Shown: piece after piece, positions 8,599 through 16,755 of the stretch
Position numbering within the stretch: position 1 is the first letter of the stretch
Layout of the letters: every line of letters begins with the position of its first letter
Translations under genes and position numbers: made by a program
Assembly (NCBI GenBank): GCA_000634195.1
Contig: JFLT01000151.1
Location: 1 to 64,000 of the forward strand
Length of the DNA stretch: 64,000 nucleotides
Direction: 5' to 3'
Source: Prochlorococcus sp. scB243_495D8
GTDB lineage: Bacteria; Cyanobacteriota; Cyanobacteriia; PCC-6307; Cyanobiaceae
The notes under the pieces: model-generated
The model's database searches: none
What the model was told of the DNA's origin: nothing
The model's input: only the letters and a program-made list of their open reading frames with translations

Positions 8599-9053
8599 GA
8601 AAGAAACTATATTTGGCAAATCCATATGGATTTTCAAAACAAACTAAAATTCTCTTACATAAATTTATTGAAATCTTTAATGAATTAAATGTAGAAGTAT
8701 TTGAACCTTTTGAGAGATCAAAACAATTAATACAAAAAGAAAATGGATGGGCATATGAGGTTGCCAGAAGTAATTTCCATGATTTAAAAGAATGTGATTG
8801 TATATTTGCTATTGTTAATGGAAATCCGCCTGATGAAGGGGTGATGATTGAATTGGGTATCGCAATTGCTCTAAAAAAGGAAATCTTTTTATTCAGGGAT
8901 GATTTTAGAAATTGTTCAGATAGCAATCAATACCCATTAAATCTAATGTTATTTCTTGGACTGCCTAAAGATAATTGGGAAAAATATTTTTTTGAATCTT
9001 TACAAGATATAAAAAGTAATAAAAAAAGATTTGTTGAATGGTCTAAAAAATAA
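8595..9053 (+). CDS. Nucleoside 2-deoxyribosyltransferase family protein
   Basis: 152 aa, TTG start overlapping the stop of the PRTase-like gene. N-terminal YLANPYGFS strand-loop, then CDCIFAIVNGNPPDEGVMIELGIA. This is the family's active-site pattern with D80 and the likely nucleophile E86. The fold cleaves or transfers the deoxyribosyl group of nucleosides; relatives act as nucleotide-cleaning hydrolases. Pairing with a PRTase suggests nucleobase scavenging. Confidence 0.8.
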   Translation: MRKKLYLANPYGFSKQTKILLHKFIEIFNELNVEVFEPFERSKQLIQKENGWAYEVARSNFHDLKECDCIFAIVNGNPPDEGVMIELGIAIALKKEIFLFRDDFRNCSDSNQYPLNLMLFLGLPKDNWEKYFFESLQDIKSNKKRFVEWSKK

Positions 9054-9149
9054 GCAAATTAAATCTTATAAACCATAAATCCTTGAATTAAAGTTTTATT
9101 TTAAATATATCTGTTGAAGTGCTAGAATATAATTTTAATTAGAAAAATT

Positions 9150-9326
9150 TTGACACAAGTTACAGTTGGAGAGAACGAGGGAATTGAGTCTGCCCTAAGA
9201 AGATTTAAAAGACAAGTATCTAAATCGGGAATTTTTGCAGATTTAAAAAGACTTAGACATCACGAGACACCTATTGAAAAATACAAAAGAAAGTTGCAAC
9301 AGAGGAGAAAAGCAAGGAGAAGATAA
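9150..9326 (+). CDS. rpsU: 30S ribosomal protein S21
   Basis: 58 aa from a TTG start. Typical S21: acidic opening [18 protein letters not shown], central [15 protein letters not shown], and a very basic tail [12 protein letters not shown]. It binds the 30S platform near the 16S 3' end. The gene stands alone between the salvage pair and a convergent HhH gene. Confidence 0.95.
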
Positions 9327-9400
9327 TCTGATAAAACTTATAAAGTATATGAAATTTTAATATTATTAATTTTTTGAAAAGTTCGAAATAAAAAATTTAA

Positions 9401-9739
9401 CTATTTAAGCTTCTTAATCTTCTCAACAAGATTAATTCCAACTCCTGATACAGCAAGAAGATCTTTTTCATCAGCAGCAATAACTGCTTTTGTTGTTTTA
9501 AATCCAGCTTCATACAAAGCTTTTGCGCTTTTTGCTCCAACACCTGGAAGTGTTGTTAAAGTCTCAATATTTTTCTTAGAATTAACTACTTTTGTTTTGC
9601 TTTTTGTTTTTGTTTTTGTTTTTGTTTTTAAAGTTTTTGCAGATATAGCTGCTTTTTTTTCTTTCTTTAAAGGAGTTTCAGGGGATACTGGACTTTTAAA
9701 TAGAATTGATTTTAGTTTGCTGAGAAATTTAGTAATCAT
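9401..9739 (-). CDS. Helix-hairpin-helix protein with Lys-Thr repeat linker
   Basis: 112 aa. A basic N-terminal helix is followed by a low-complexity KTKTKTKSKTK linker (about 38-49). The C-terminal domain of about 55 residues has two helix-hairpin-helix motifs: LTTLPGVGAKSAKALYEAG and LLAVSGVGINLVEKIKK. This is a non-specific DNA/RNA-binding module, as in RuvA or RadA-type proteins. The repeat is encoded by a run of near-identical 6-nt units at about 9601-9630, prone to slippage. Confidence 0.75.
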   Translation of the reverse strand: MITKFLSKLKSILFKSPVSPETPLKKEKKAAISAKTLKTKTKTKTKSKTKVVNSKKNIETLTTLPGVGAKSAKALYEAGFKTTKAVIAADEKDLLAVSGVGINLVEKIKKLK

Positions 9740-9877
9740 TGTAAAAAATATAAGTAATAGTATTAGCTTTTATATTTAGTATATTATCAAATTCCAAGTG
9801 GAAATAATAACAAAAAAATAGCTAATTGAATAGAAATAATTTATTTACAATTATATAAAGACACATATTTAATATTT

Positions 9878-9991
9878 ATGCAAGCTTGCGAGCCATTGCA
9901 AGGTATTCAATATTATCTTAAAAATATAAAAAAGAAAAAATGTTCTTTCAAAAATAGAAAGTATTTATTAAAAGTAAAGTTAAAATCTTTA
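9878..9991 (+). CDS. Possible 37-aa basic peptide
   Basis: ATG ORF MQACEPLQGIQYYL... with a Lys-rich second half and two Cys. It occupies an otherwise empty gap before the kinase gene. Only its position and a slightly richer base composition at the 5' end support it; it may be chance. Confidence 0.25.
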
Positions 9992-10009
9992 TAAAGAGTT
10001 GATTAAAAA

Positions 10010-10606
10010 ATGAAGCTTATATTTATAAGTGGACCTTCTGGAAGCGGTAAAACAACTTTATCAAATCAAATAATAAAAAAAAATAAAAATGGTATTGTTT
10101 TAAGTACTGACAATTACTATAAGACAGGTTTAATAAGCAAAATACTGTCAAAATTTATAGAAGGTTTTTTTGATAGAAGTATTAGTTTTAATAAAAAACT
10201 ATTAAAAAAAGATCTTGATTATATTTATAAGAATGGAATTGCAATCTATGATCGATATTATAATTTCGAAAAGAAAACAACTCAAAATATCTTAAACGAA
10301 ACAAATAATATAAGTTTTTTAATAGTTGAAGGTATTTTTGCTAATGAATTCTCAAAATCATTAAATAATAAAGATTATTATTTTTTAGAAATAAAAATCA
10401 GAAAAAATGATTGCATGAAAAGAGTTGTTCAAAGAGATATTAAAGAAAGGGGGAAGGACAAAAAACAAGCTGAAAATGATTTCTTAAAATCTTGGGACAT
10501 TTATTACAAAAAATTCGACCCTAATAGGATAAGAAAAAATACAAATAAATTCATTATTGAAAAAAACACTGATCTAGATCAGATTCTGAAAAAATTATTT
10601 AATTAA
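10010..10606 (+). CDS. Uridine kinase-like P-loop kinase
   Basis: 198 aa. Walker A GPSGSGKTT at 8-16, LSTDNYYKTG (acceptor-site DxYY pattern as in uridine kinase/phosphoribulokinase), IYDRYYNFEKK, then IVEGIFANEFS and a lid-like RVVQRDIKERGKDK. It belongs to the uridine kinase/PRK family of NMP kinases; the exact substrate (uridine, cytidine or other) is not fixed by sequence. The gene end overlaps the convergent flavoprotein gene by 12 nt. Confidence 0.8.
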   Translation: MKLIFISGPSGSGKTTLSNQIIKKNKNGIVLSTDNYYKTGLISKILSKFIEGFFDRSISFNKKLLKKDLDYIYKNGIAIYDRYYNFEKKTTQNILNETNNISFLIVEGIFANEFSKSLNNKDYYFLEIKIRKNDCMKRVVQRDIKERGKDKKQAENDFLKSWDIYYKKFDPNRIRKNTNKFIIEKNTDLDQILKKLFN

Positions 10607-11761
10607 ATCTTTAATTTTTTTCTCTAATATTAAAGCACTTAGAATTGAGCCTTCAATTCTGCCAAATCCTTCTCCCTTAAACCAGTCTCCGCAAAATCCA
10701 ATTCTATATTTTTTACTAAATTGTAAAGATAATGGGATGGCAATGCCAGAAGGCTGTGAGGCTCTCCATTTCATAATAGATATTTTTTCATCAAAAGTTA
10801 ATTGATTTACTACAGAATTATCTTCAAACAGTTTATTGAAATTTGTAATTATATTTTGTTTAAAAACCTCTTCATCTTTAGAATTTAAATAGGAATTAAT
10901 TAACTCTATATTTTTTGAATGTACTACAATTCCTAGTTTATTATTATCTTGTAACTGAAAAATAATTCTTTCAAATCTATATTTTTTTTCTAAATTATTG
11001 TTTAAATAAAAATACCTTAGTCTTTTAGAATAAAAATCTTTATAACTATAATTTTCATTTGTATATATTAAAAAAGTTAACCTAGGAATAAATGTTTGTT
11101 CTTCTAAAGAATTTAATAGTAAATCTATTTTTTTATCATAATTTATAGGAATAGCTTTTCTTAATGGAATTTGATTTATGTTTAATATTTTCAATGATCT
11201 TTTATGTAATAACAAATTAGTTGAACTAATAAGATATTTAGACTTAAATTTGTTCCCATTTTTTGATGTTATTATCCATTCCTTATCGTTAAATTTCAAA
11301 TCAACTATTAAGGTTTCAAAGAAAAAATCAATTTTCCCTTTTAAATCATTTGACTCAATTATCTTTTTCGATAATTCACTCATAGAATCTAAAGATAGAT
11401 AATTAACCCCGCAAGAAAATTGGGATTTTATTATGGTTTCAAAATTAGAATCTTCATTTAGAAAAAATATTTCTGAGTCGTCAATTTCTATATATTTATT
11501 TTCCAATAACTCATCAATATAACTTTTTAAAATTAGATTATTTTTACTATTAGATATATTAAAATTTGGAGAACCATGATTTAATTCCCATCCTTTAAAT
11601 CTTTTGCTTATTCTTGTACTTGATCTCCCTCCAAGTCCACGACCAGTTTCAATTAATGCAACCTTTTTTGTAATATTATTTTTCAGATACCTAGAGGCGA
11701 AAACACACGCAGATATACCTCCTCCTATTATTAATAAGTCATATGTAAAATCACTTTTCAT
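10595..11761 (-). CDS. Renalase-like FAD-dependent oxidoreductase
   Basis: 388 aa. N-terminal dinucleotide-binding motif LLIIGGGISACVFASRYL (10-27) with an acidic strand end (IETGRGLGGRSSTR). The GRGLGGRSSTR motif and the C-terminal RIGFCGDWFKGEGFGRIEGSI are typical of the renalase/amine-oxidase group found in cyanobacteria. It probably oxidises a small nicotinamide- or amine-like metabolite in the cytoplasm. The MTHFR-like gene lies 20 nt upstream on the same strand, so the two are likely one operon. Confidence 0.75.
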   Translation of the reverse strand: MKSDFTYDLLIIGGGISACVFASRYLKNNITKKVALIETGRGLGGRSSTRISKRFKGWELNHGSPNFNISNSKNNLILKSYIDELLENKYIEIDDSEIFFLNEDSNFETIIKSQFSCGVNYLSLDSMSELSKKIIESNDLKGKIDFFFETLIVDLKFNDKEWIITSKNGNKFKSKYLISSTNLLLHKRSLKILNINQIPLRKAIPINYDKKIDLLLNSLEEQTFIPRLTFLIYTNENYSYKDFYSKRLRYFYLNNNLEKKYRFERIIFQLQDNNKLGIVVHSKNIELINSYLNSKDEEVFKQNIITNFNKLFEDNSVVNQLTFDEKISIMKWRASQPSGIAIPLSLQFSKKYRIGFCGDWFKGEGFGRIEGSILSALILEKKIKDLIK

Positions 11762-11781
11762 ACATTTAATATTGTCAGAAA

Positions 11782-12585
11782 TTATCCTTCATTTTCTAAA
11801 AAACTATAAACAGAATCAAGCTTCTCAGATGTTGAAAAATCAGATTCAATTACAGGAGTAATATTATTATTTTTATAAAAACTAACCAAATCGCAAGTGA
11901 AATCAAAAAAATTATCCAAAGTATATAAATACTTTTCTGATATGTATACCTCTTTCCAAGGACGAAATTTAAACTGCGCTATAAATAGTTTAGAAGGAAT
12001 AAATAAACTTCCAAATAGATTTAATTTTTCATCTTTTGTTATGCTCTTGAGATAAGTCACTTCATTCTGAATAACTTTAATATCAGTGCCATATTGAAAC
12101 CAAATTGAATTTATTAATCCAGTCGAAATTTTTCTTTCGAACCTTTCTCTTTCGGAAGTAACATTATAATATTTTTTCAAGTATGGATTGTAAGCAACAC
12201 CTAAGTTAACTTTTAAATTTTTTTCTTTTTTTAAATAAGCTAATACATCAACTGATTCAAAGTTTTTTTTCTTATTTGATCCCGACACAAGCAGAATTCC
12301 ATAATTTCTATTAAATTGAGAATTTTTAACAAAATCTAAAAAATCCTGATATGATTTTTCTTTATTTTTTGAATATTGATGATAAAGACTATAGTGATAG
12401 GTCACATTGAATTCTTTATAGTTTTTAGATATATATTTAATAGTTGAATTAAATAAATCCTTCTTTATAGTTCCTTTACATGGAATATTGATATTTTTTA
12501 TATTATTTAATTTGCAGAAATTAAGTTTTTTTTCTAACTGAGAAATATTTTTAAATGACAATTCAAATCTTGTATTATTGTCCAT
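11782..12585 (-). CDS. MTHFR-like TIM-barrel protein
   Basis: 267 aa. The middle segment (a Val/Asn-rich strand, AYNPY, then RFERKISTGLINSIWFQYGT) parallels the methylenetetrahydrofolate reductase pattern in which a LKRK-helix, a Gly and a Q-F-strand line the flavin site. The C-terminal half continues in barrel-like strand/helix alternation. Similarity is remote and the N-terminus is short, so this could be another FMN/folate barrel. It is followed by the renalase-like gene. Confidence 0.45.
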   Translation of the reverse strand: MDNNTRFELSFKNISQLEKKLNFCKLNNIKNINIPCKGTIKKDLFNSTIKYISKNYKEFNVTYHYSLYHQYSKNKEKSYQDFLDFVKNSQFNRNYGILLVSGSNKKKNFESVDVLAYLKKEKNLKVNLGVAYNPYLKKYYNVTSERERFERKISTGLINSIWFQYGTDIKVIQNEVTYLKSITKDEKLNLFGSLFIPSKLFIAQFKFRPWKEVYISEKYLYTLDNFFDFTCDLVSFYKNNNITPVIESDFSTSEKLDSVYSFLENEG

Positions 12586-12617
12586 TATTTAGTATTCAAA
12601 TTTCATCCCATAACATA

Positions 12618-12851
12618 TTAACGAAAACAGGCATCAGCTACGATTCTTATTTTTGAAGCCATCGTTCTATTCTTAGGTTTTAGCAAATAACTTGGGGAAA
12701 TCTCGAATGCAGCTTTGAAAGAAATTTTATTATCTGCAGATTTTGCAATAATTTCATTAAAACATTTCCAATTTTCTAGTATTAAAAAACCAGGCCATGA
12801 CAAATATAGACCTGCAAAAAACCCTAAAAATAGAAACAAAAAATGTCTCAT
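12618..12851 (-). CDS. Small secreted protein, 77 aa
   Basis: Starts MRHFLFLFLGFFAGLYLSW, a signal peptide or anchor. The mature part has two Cys (NWKCFNE and the terminal DACFR), a spacing that would allow a disulfide in the thylakoid lumen or periplasm. No family recognised. Confidence 0.55.
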   Translation of the reverse strand: MRHFLFLFLGFFAGLYLSWPGFLILENWKCFNEIIAKSADNKISFKAAFEISPSYLLKPKNRTMASKIRIVADACFR

Positions 12852-12958
12852 GACAAATAATTTTAATTTTACTAATTAATATAAATAAAAAACTGAGGCT
12901 TAATTGTATAAGAAATTAATAAATTATTTCCTTTCCTCTAATAGCAGATATTTAATCC

Positions 12959-13024
12959 ATGAAAGATTTTCATGAACTCGAGAGGTTAGAATATCGAAAA
13001 AGTATCATTTTAGAATATGGCTAG
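12959..13024 (+). CDS. Possible 21-aa upstream peptide
   Basis: ATG ORF MKDFHELERLEYRKSIILEYG whose TAG lies inside the next gene's first codons (start 13017). The overlap would allow translational coupling. No conservation evidence is available here. Confidence 0.25.
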   Translation: MKDFHELERLEYRKSIILEYG

Positions 13025-13421
13025 CCAAGATTATCTAATTGCAATAGCTTTAATAGAGCAAAACTTAGTTAGAGCAATGCCTCTTGGAGGTAAAGAAATT
13101 AAAGATAATTTAGATGAATCAGAAAATTTCAAGAAACTTGGAGAAGAGGTAATTTTAAATCTTCTAATGAGAGTTTTTCAAAGAAGTGATGAAGGTGCTT
13201 TAAAAAGGGCTTCTGAAGAAAAAGGTTTGCTCTTGGTCCATATGCATCCTAAAAGAATGCAGAAAGAGCTTCCATTCATTAAATCTGAATGGATAAGAGA
13301 CGGCGACACACAACAGTTTCTAAAATACCTTGGCAATCTCTCAAAAGAAGTTTGGACTGCATCTTTCGTAAAATACAAAGGGATTGAATTTACTTCTATC
13401 TCGAAGAATGATGAGATATAA
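13017..13421 (+). CDS. Conserved-looking soluble protein, 134 aa
   Basis: Starts MASQDYLIAIALIEQNLV. Predominantly helical, with a regular amphipathic pattern and motif LLLVHMHPKRMQKELPFIKSEW. No signal peptide or membrane span. The balanced composition and lack of low-complexity sequence suggest a conserved housekeeping-type protein, but I cannot name its function. Confidence 0.6.
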   Translation: MASQDYLIAIALIEQNLVRAMPLGGKEIKDNLDESENFKKLGEEVILNLLMRVFQRSDEGALKRASEEKGLLLVHMHPKRMQKELPFIKSEWIRDGDTQQFLKYLGNLSKEVWTASFVKYKGIEFTSISKNDEI

Positions 13422-13444
13422 AAAATATTAAAAATATTTTCGTT

Positions 13445-14125
13445 TCATAGAATTTCTTTCTTTATAAGACTACTTTCCCTTGTTACTCTAAAACAGTTTC
13501 TACCATTACCAAAATCAATTGAGGAATAGTCAAAATCATTTTTAATATGCAAGGCACAATTGCCCTCAATACATATACAAGATTCAATAATTTCTCTCTG
13601 AATAACATCATTAACGTAAGGTTCCCTCTCTTTCTCTTCATCGAAATGCGGGCAGGCAATACCTTTAACAATTCCTAAGCAATCAATTATTGCTAATTCT
13701 TTAGCATAAGAATCAGTTATACCCTTATCGAACCAACAAATAGCCCCAGCACTCACACCACTCATTACAATTCCTTTTTCATAAGCATTTCGCAAAATTT
13801 TATGTAAATTCCATTCTCTCCAAACAGCTAACATACTTTTTGTATTTCCTCCGCCAACATAAATAATGTCTTGATTTAAGACTTTCTCCTCTAAGTTTTC
13901 TGTTCTAGAGAAGAAATCAATATGGCTTGTTATACAATCAAGTTTAGAAAAAGCTCTATAAAAATTTAGTTTGTATAAACTACTATCGCCAGATGCTGTT
14001 GGGATAAAGCAAATTTTAGGTCTTTTTTTATTACTTACAGAAACTATATATTTTTCAATTTCAAGAGAGCCTAATGAACGTCCAAACCCTCCTCCCCCAA
14101 TTGCGACTATATTTTTACTAGGCAT
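13445..14125 (-). CDS. Peptidase S51 family (dipeptidase E / cyanophycinase-like)
   Basis: 226 aa. Class I glutaminase-like fold: IGGGGFGRS opening, IYVGGGNTKSML (88-99), nucleophile elbow MSGVSAGAICWF with Ser125, and CPHFDEE with the likely catalytic His160. The length and the absence of an N-terminal cyanophycinase extension favour an alpha-aspartyl dipeptidase (PepE) role. It is divergent from the GNAT gene with about 20 nt between starts. Confidence 0.85.
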   Translation of the reverse strand: MPSKNIVAIGGGGFGRSLGSLEIEKYIVSVSNKKRPKICFIPTASGDSSLYKLNFYRAFSKLDCITSHIDFFSRTENLEEKVLNQDIIYVGGGNTKSMLAVWREWNLHKILRNAYEKGIVMSGVSAGAICWFDKGITDSYAKELAIIDCLGIVKGIACPHFDEEKEREPYVNDVIQREIIESCICIEGNCALHIKNDFDYSSIDFGNGRNCFRVTRESSLIKKEIL

Positions 14126-14145
14126 ATTAAATAAAATATTTGTAT

Positions 14146-14616
14146 ATGAATTTAAGACAAATTACCATTAAAGATCAACTGGAATTAAAGAAGGTTTATT
14201 TTGATTCAATACAATCTTTAGATGAAAAAATTTATAGTCAAGAACAAAAAAGAGCCTGGTCAAGCCAAGCTTGGAATAACCCAAATTTTCATAAGTCAAT
14301 AATTAAAGGAAAAGGATGGCTTATAAGTAAACAAGGAATTATTATTGCTTTTGCCACAAGATATCCCAACGATAGAATTGCGTTATTTTACTGTAAAGGT
14401 AAATTCCAAAGAAAAGGTTGCGGCTCTAAGTTACTTCTTAAATTAGAAGATGAAGCTAAAAAAGAAGGTTTAGATTCTCTCTATACTGAAGCGAGCTTAA
14501 TAAGTTATGAATTATTTCTTAAAAATGAATGGAAAATTATACGTAAAGAAAAAGTTATTATAAATAACATTTTTTTTGAAAGATATAAAATGACTAAAAT
14601 TATAAAAATTAATTAA
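14146..14616 (+). CDS. GNAT family N-acetyltransferase
   Basis: 156 aa from ATG 14146 (a TTG at 14140 is in frame). Shows LRQITIKDQLELKKVYFDSI (GNAT motif C/D region), IALFYCKGKFQRKGCGSKLLLKLEDEA with the acetyl-CoA loop RKGCGS, and the C-terminal SYELFLKNEWK. The substrate is unknown. The next small membrane gene follows by 2 nt, so they share a transcript. Confidence 0.85.
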   Translation: MNLRQITIKDQLELKKVYFDSIQSLDEKIYSQEQKRAWSSQAWNNPNFHKSIIKGKGWLISKQGIIIAFATRYPNDRIALFYCKGKFQRKGCGSKLLLKLEDEAKKEGLDSLYTEASLISYELFLKNEWKIIRKEKVIINNIFFERYKMTKIIKIN

Positions 14617-14618
14617 TA

Positions 14619-14942
14619 ATGTCTGCCAAAAGCAAAAAACTAATTCTAATTCAAAGAATTCTAGTTTGGGCGATATACTTTTTTTCAGGATTTATACTTT
14701 ATTCAAACAAAGGTATTTTGCCTTCAATGATAATTACTTTCTCAAGAATTATTTATCCTTTATCTATTTTTTGGTTACAAATAAGAATTAAAAAAAGAAC
14801 CAATTTTCTGCCTATTGATTCAAAAATGACAACTTCGCAATTGTGGTTCAATTTATTACCCGTTATTGCATCTCTATTAACTGTAATTTTTTCTTTAACT
14901 AATTCTTTTTTATATATTCTAGGAAAATTAATTAACCCTTAA
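14619..14942 (+). CDS. Membrane protein, 107 aa
   Basis: Three hydrophobic segments: ILVWAIYFFSGFILY, a middle one around IIYPLSIFWLQI, and LWFNLLPVIASLLTVIF. Basic residues at the N-terminus and in the first loop suggest a cytoplasmic N-terminus. It lies 2 nt after the acetyltransferase stop. Family not recognised. Confidence 0.6.
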   Translation: MSAKSKKLILIQRILVWAIYFFSGFILYSNKGILPSMIITFSRIIYPLSIFWLQIRIKKRTNFLPIDSKMTTSQLWFNLLPVIASLLTVIFSLTNSFLYILGKLINP

Positions 14943-15061
14943 ATTAAATAATCTAATTATTATCTATTAGCTTTTAAAATATCTCTCCAAAAAGACATAA
15001 TGTAAAGAAATTTGTCTTTTGCATATATTTGTTTAAATTTTAAATAGTGATAAATAAAATC

Positions 15062-15211
15062 ATGAAAAATATTTCGATAAAGGGAAATATTAATTTTGGA
15101 AAAAAAAAAGATATAAAGGATTATGAATTATTCTCTTTAAAAATCACAGATAGTTTATATAAAAAAGATATTGGGAAATTCCTTGAGACTCTCTCTTCTC
15201 ACTTTATTTAG
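15062..15211 (+). pseudogene. Small ORF of 49 codons, apparently frameshifted
   Basis: ATG ORF MKNISIKGNINFGKK... ends at TAG 15209. The reading frame one base over (open from 15187) carries on with LYLEKYSSSDLQIQTVQL, which reads as the natural continuation of KFLETLSS. It runs without a stop into the next gene. A one-base slip in the CT-rich tract at about 15188-15200 would account for it. It may be a short functional protein or a decaying gene. Confidence 0.4.
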
Positions 15212-15303
15212 AAAAATATTCTTCTTCTGATCTTCAAATTCAAACAGTCCAATTAATAAATAAGTATTTGAGGGATAATAAGTTAAACCTTAAGAATACT
15301 CCA

Positions 15304-15621
15304 ATGCAATTATTTCTTGCTGACTGCCAATTCCCAGATATTGAGAATCAAGTGAAAGCTTATCAACTATTTGTAGAAGCTTGGGAAAACGGTGAAATTG
15401 CAAAATCAGATAAAACAGATAAATTTGAAATGTTATTTAGAGTTCATGCTCCAGGGGAGGGTAGAGTAGTTTGTTTATGTAAGGCAGAGAGTGATAAAGA
15501 AATTTTTGAGCATTTTGCTCCATGGAGAGCCAAATTTGGCATTCATATGGAATTTACACCTGTAATAAGTTGTCAAAATGTAGTTGATTACCATAAAGAT
15601 TTGTTCAAAACTTTAGGGTAA
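15304..15621 (+). CDS. DUF3303-like small protein, 105 aa
   Basis: ATG 15304 (MQLFLADCQFPDIENQVKA) was chosen over an upstream in-frame TTG at 15268, because the conserved-looking domain begins there. The fold pattern of alternating strands and helices, with VHAPGEGRVVCLCKAES and WRAKFGIHMEFTPVI, suggests a ferredoxin-like/dimeric alpha-beta barrel as in DUF3303. No catalytic residues are evident. Confidence 0.65.
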   Translation: MQLFLADCQFPDIENQVKAYQLFVEAWENGEIAKSDKTDKFEMLFRVHAPGEGRVVCLCKAESDKEIFEHFAPWRAKFGIHMEFTPVISCQNVVDYHKDLFKTLG

Positions 15622-15644
15622 TTAGCTCAAATCTAAAATTTATC

Positions 15645-15824
15645 GTGATTAAACCTTTTTCCAATCTTATTTATAAAAAAAAAGATAAAAATTTTCCTTC
15701 TTCAAAAAATAAGCTTAAGAAAGAAGAAAACGTCAAATCTAAACCATTAATAATATTTGGTTTTATCATCTCATTAACTTCCATATTTTTACTTTTATTC
15801 ACTATTACTAATAAATTTGGATGA
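15645..15824 (+). CDS. Small basic protein with a C-terminal span, 59 aa
   Basis: GTG start. Lys-rich first half (KKKDKN...KNKLKKEE), then one membrane span PLIIFGFIISLTSIFLLLF. The topology is that of a tail-anchored small protein. No ATG is available in frame; family not recognised. Confidence 0.45.
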   Translation: MIKPFSNLIYKKKDKNFPSSKNKLKKEENVKSKPLIIFGFIISLTSIFLLLFTITNKFG

Positions 15825-15895
15825 TATATAAGTAATTAGAACTATTACCTGGGAACAAATTTGTTCTATTATTAATTTAAAAATAACTAAATTAA

Positions 15896-16012
15896 ATGGC
15901 GTTTAACGAAGGGGGAATGGCATCGGGCCTTCTAATCATCGCGGTATCAATAGTTTTTGCTGCCGGTTTTGGATTTTTAGTCTTGCATTTTGTTCCTGGA
16001 ACTCCATTTTAA
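15896..16012 (+). CDS. Single-span mini membrane protein, 38 aa
   Basis: MAFNEGGMASGLL... followed by one span (IIAVSIVFAAGFGFLVL) and tail HFVPGTPF. The codon use is more GC-rich than the surroundings, suggesting high expression. Size and topology are like low-molecular-mass photosynthetic subunits (Psb/Psa/Pet/Ndh), but it matches none I can name. Confidence 0.6.
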   Translation: MAFNEGGMASGLLIIAVSIVFAAGFGFLVLHFVPGTPF

Positions 16013-16044
16013 GTTATCCAACTGAATTTCATTTACAAAATATC

Positions 16045-16314
16045 TTAAACATTAACAGTTTCTAAATCCTGCATTTGATTATCATCAGAATTAGAGTTCT
16101 TCTTTAATCGATAGGCATAAACTAAAGATCCTAAAGCTATGGTACTAGAGGCAAAAATCCCTGATATAAGTATCAAGGCAAAAAGACCTCCTATTAGTCC
16201 CCCTTTTATTCTAAGCAAATTAGATTTAATCAAAAGTATTGCTAGAAAAACAATAGTAGCTTTAAGAGAAGAGATTTTCAAAAAAGTAAATGGATAAAAA
16301 GGGTTTAACAACAT
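16045..16314 (-). CDS. Membrane protein, 89 aa
   Basis: Two to three hydrophobic segments: SLKATIVFLAILLI and GGLIGGLFALILISGIFASSTIAL. The C-terminal tail is acidic and polar (SNSDDNQMQDLETVNV). Family not recognised. Confidence 0.55.
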   Translation of the reverse strand: MLLNPFYPFTFLKISSLKATIVFLAILLIKSNLLRIKGGLIGGLFALILISGIFASSTIALGSLVYAYRLKKNSNSDDNQMQDLETVNV

Positions 16315-16372
16315 TTCTGTGGCGGAATATATTTAGATTGATTCTAAAATTAAATTTTAAAAACCGCATAAA

Positions 16373-16394
16373 AAAAGACTCAAATGAGTCTTTT
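16373..16394 (-). terminator. Rho-independent terminator, mainly minus strand
   Basis: AAAAGACTC (16373-16381) pairs with GAGTCTTTT (16386-16394) around AAAT. On the minus strand it runs into seven to eight T residues, so it ends the small minus-strand gene at 16419-16556. Confidence 0.75.
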
Positions 16395-16418
16395 AAAATC
16401 TATGTTAAATATGATGTT

Positions 16419-16556
16419 TTATGCATCAGGGTCAAAATTCTTTAGGTTTGGACCAGCCACAAGACCAACAAGACCAAAGAGGACTAAAGAACCAATTCCA
16501 AAGCCTGCTGCCCATGGATTGAAACCACCTAAAGCAAAAGAAGCTAATAAATTCAT
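16419..16556 (-). CDS. Single-span mini membrane protein, 45 aa
   Basis: ATG at 16556 (MNLLASFALGGFNPW...) is preferred; the frame extends upstream but the extra 23 residues look random. One glycine-rich span (GFGIGSLVLFGLVGLVAG) and a tail PNLKNFDPDA. A clear minus-strand terminator follows 25 nt downstream. GC-richer than its surroundings, so probably well expressed. Function unknown. Confidence 0.65.
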   Translation of the reverse strand: MNLLASFALGGFNPWAAGFGIGSLVLFGLVGLVAGPNLKNFDPDA

Positions 16557-16755
16557 GATTTTAAAACATAATATCTTCGAGTTAGCATACAGATTTTTAT
16601 GAAAAATATACCTATATTGAGACATTTCTTCGTAATTATTAGAATCGCTTAACTATCCCTTTATAAAAATCCACAAAATTTTTATTAATTGTTTTATTAT
16701 TGGAGCAATATTATTTTGTTGGCGCACTTTAGGACCATCAAAACTATTTTTTCTA

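Noticed and set aside
8576..8926. Minus-strand 116-aa ORF opposite the deoxyribosyltransferase gene
   Set aside because: The plus-strand frame carries the full family motif; this is its antisense shadow.
13483..13671. Minus-strand 62-aa ORF inside the S51 peptidase gene
   Set aside because: It lies on the same strand in another frame within a gene that has intact catalytic motifs, so it is a shadow.
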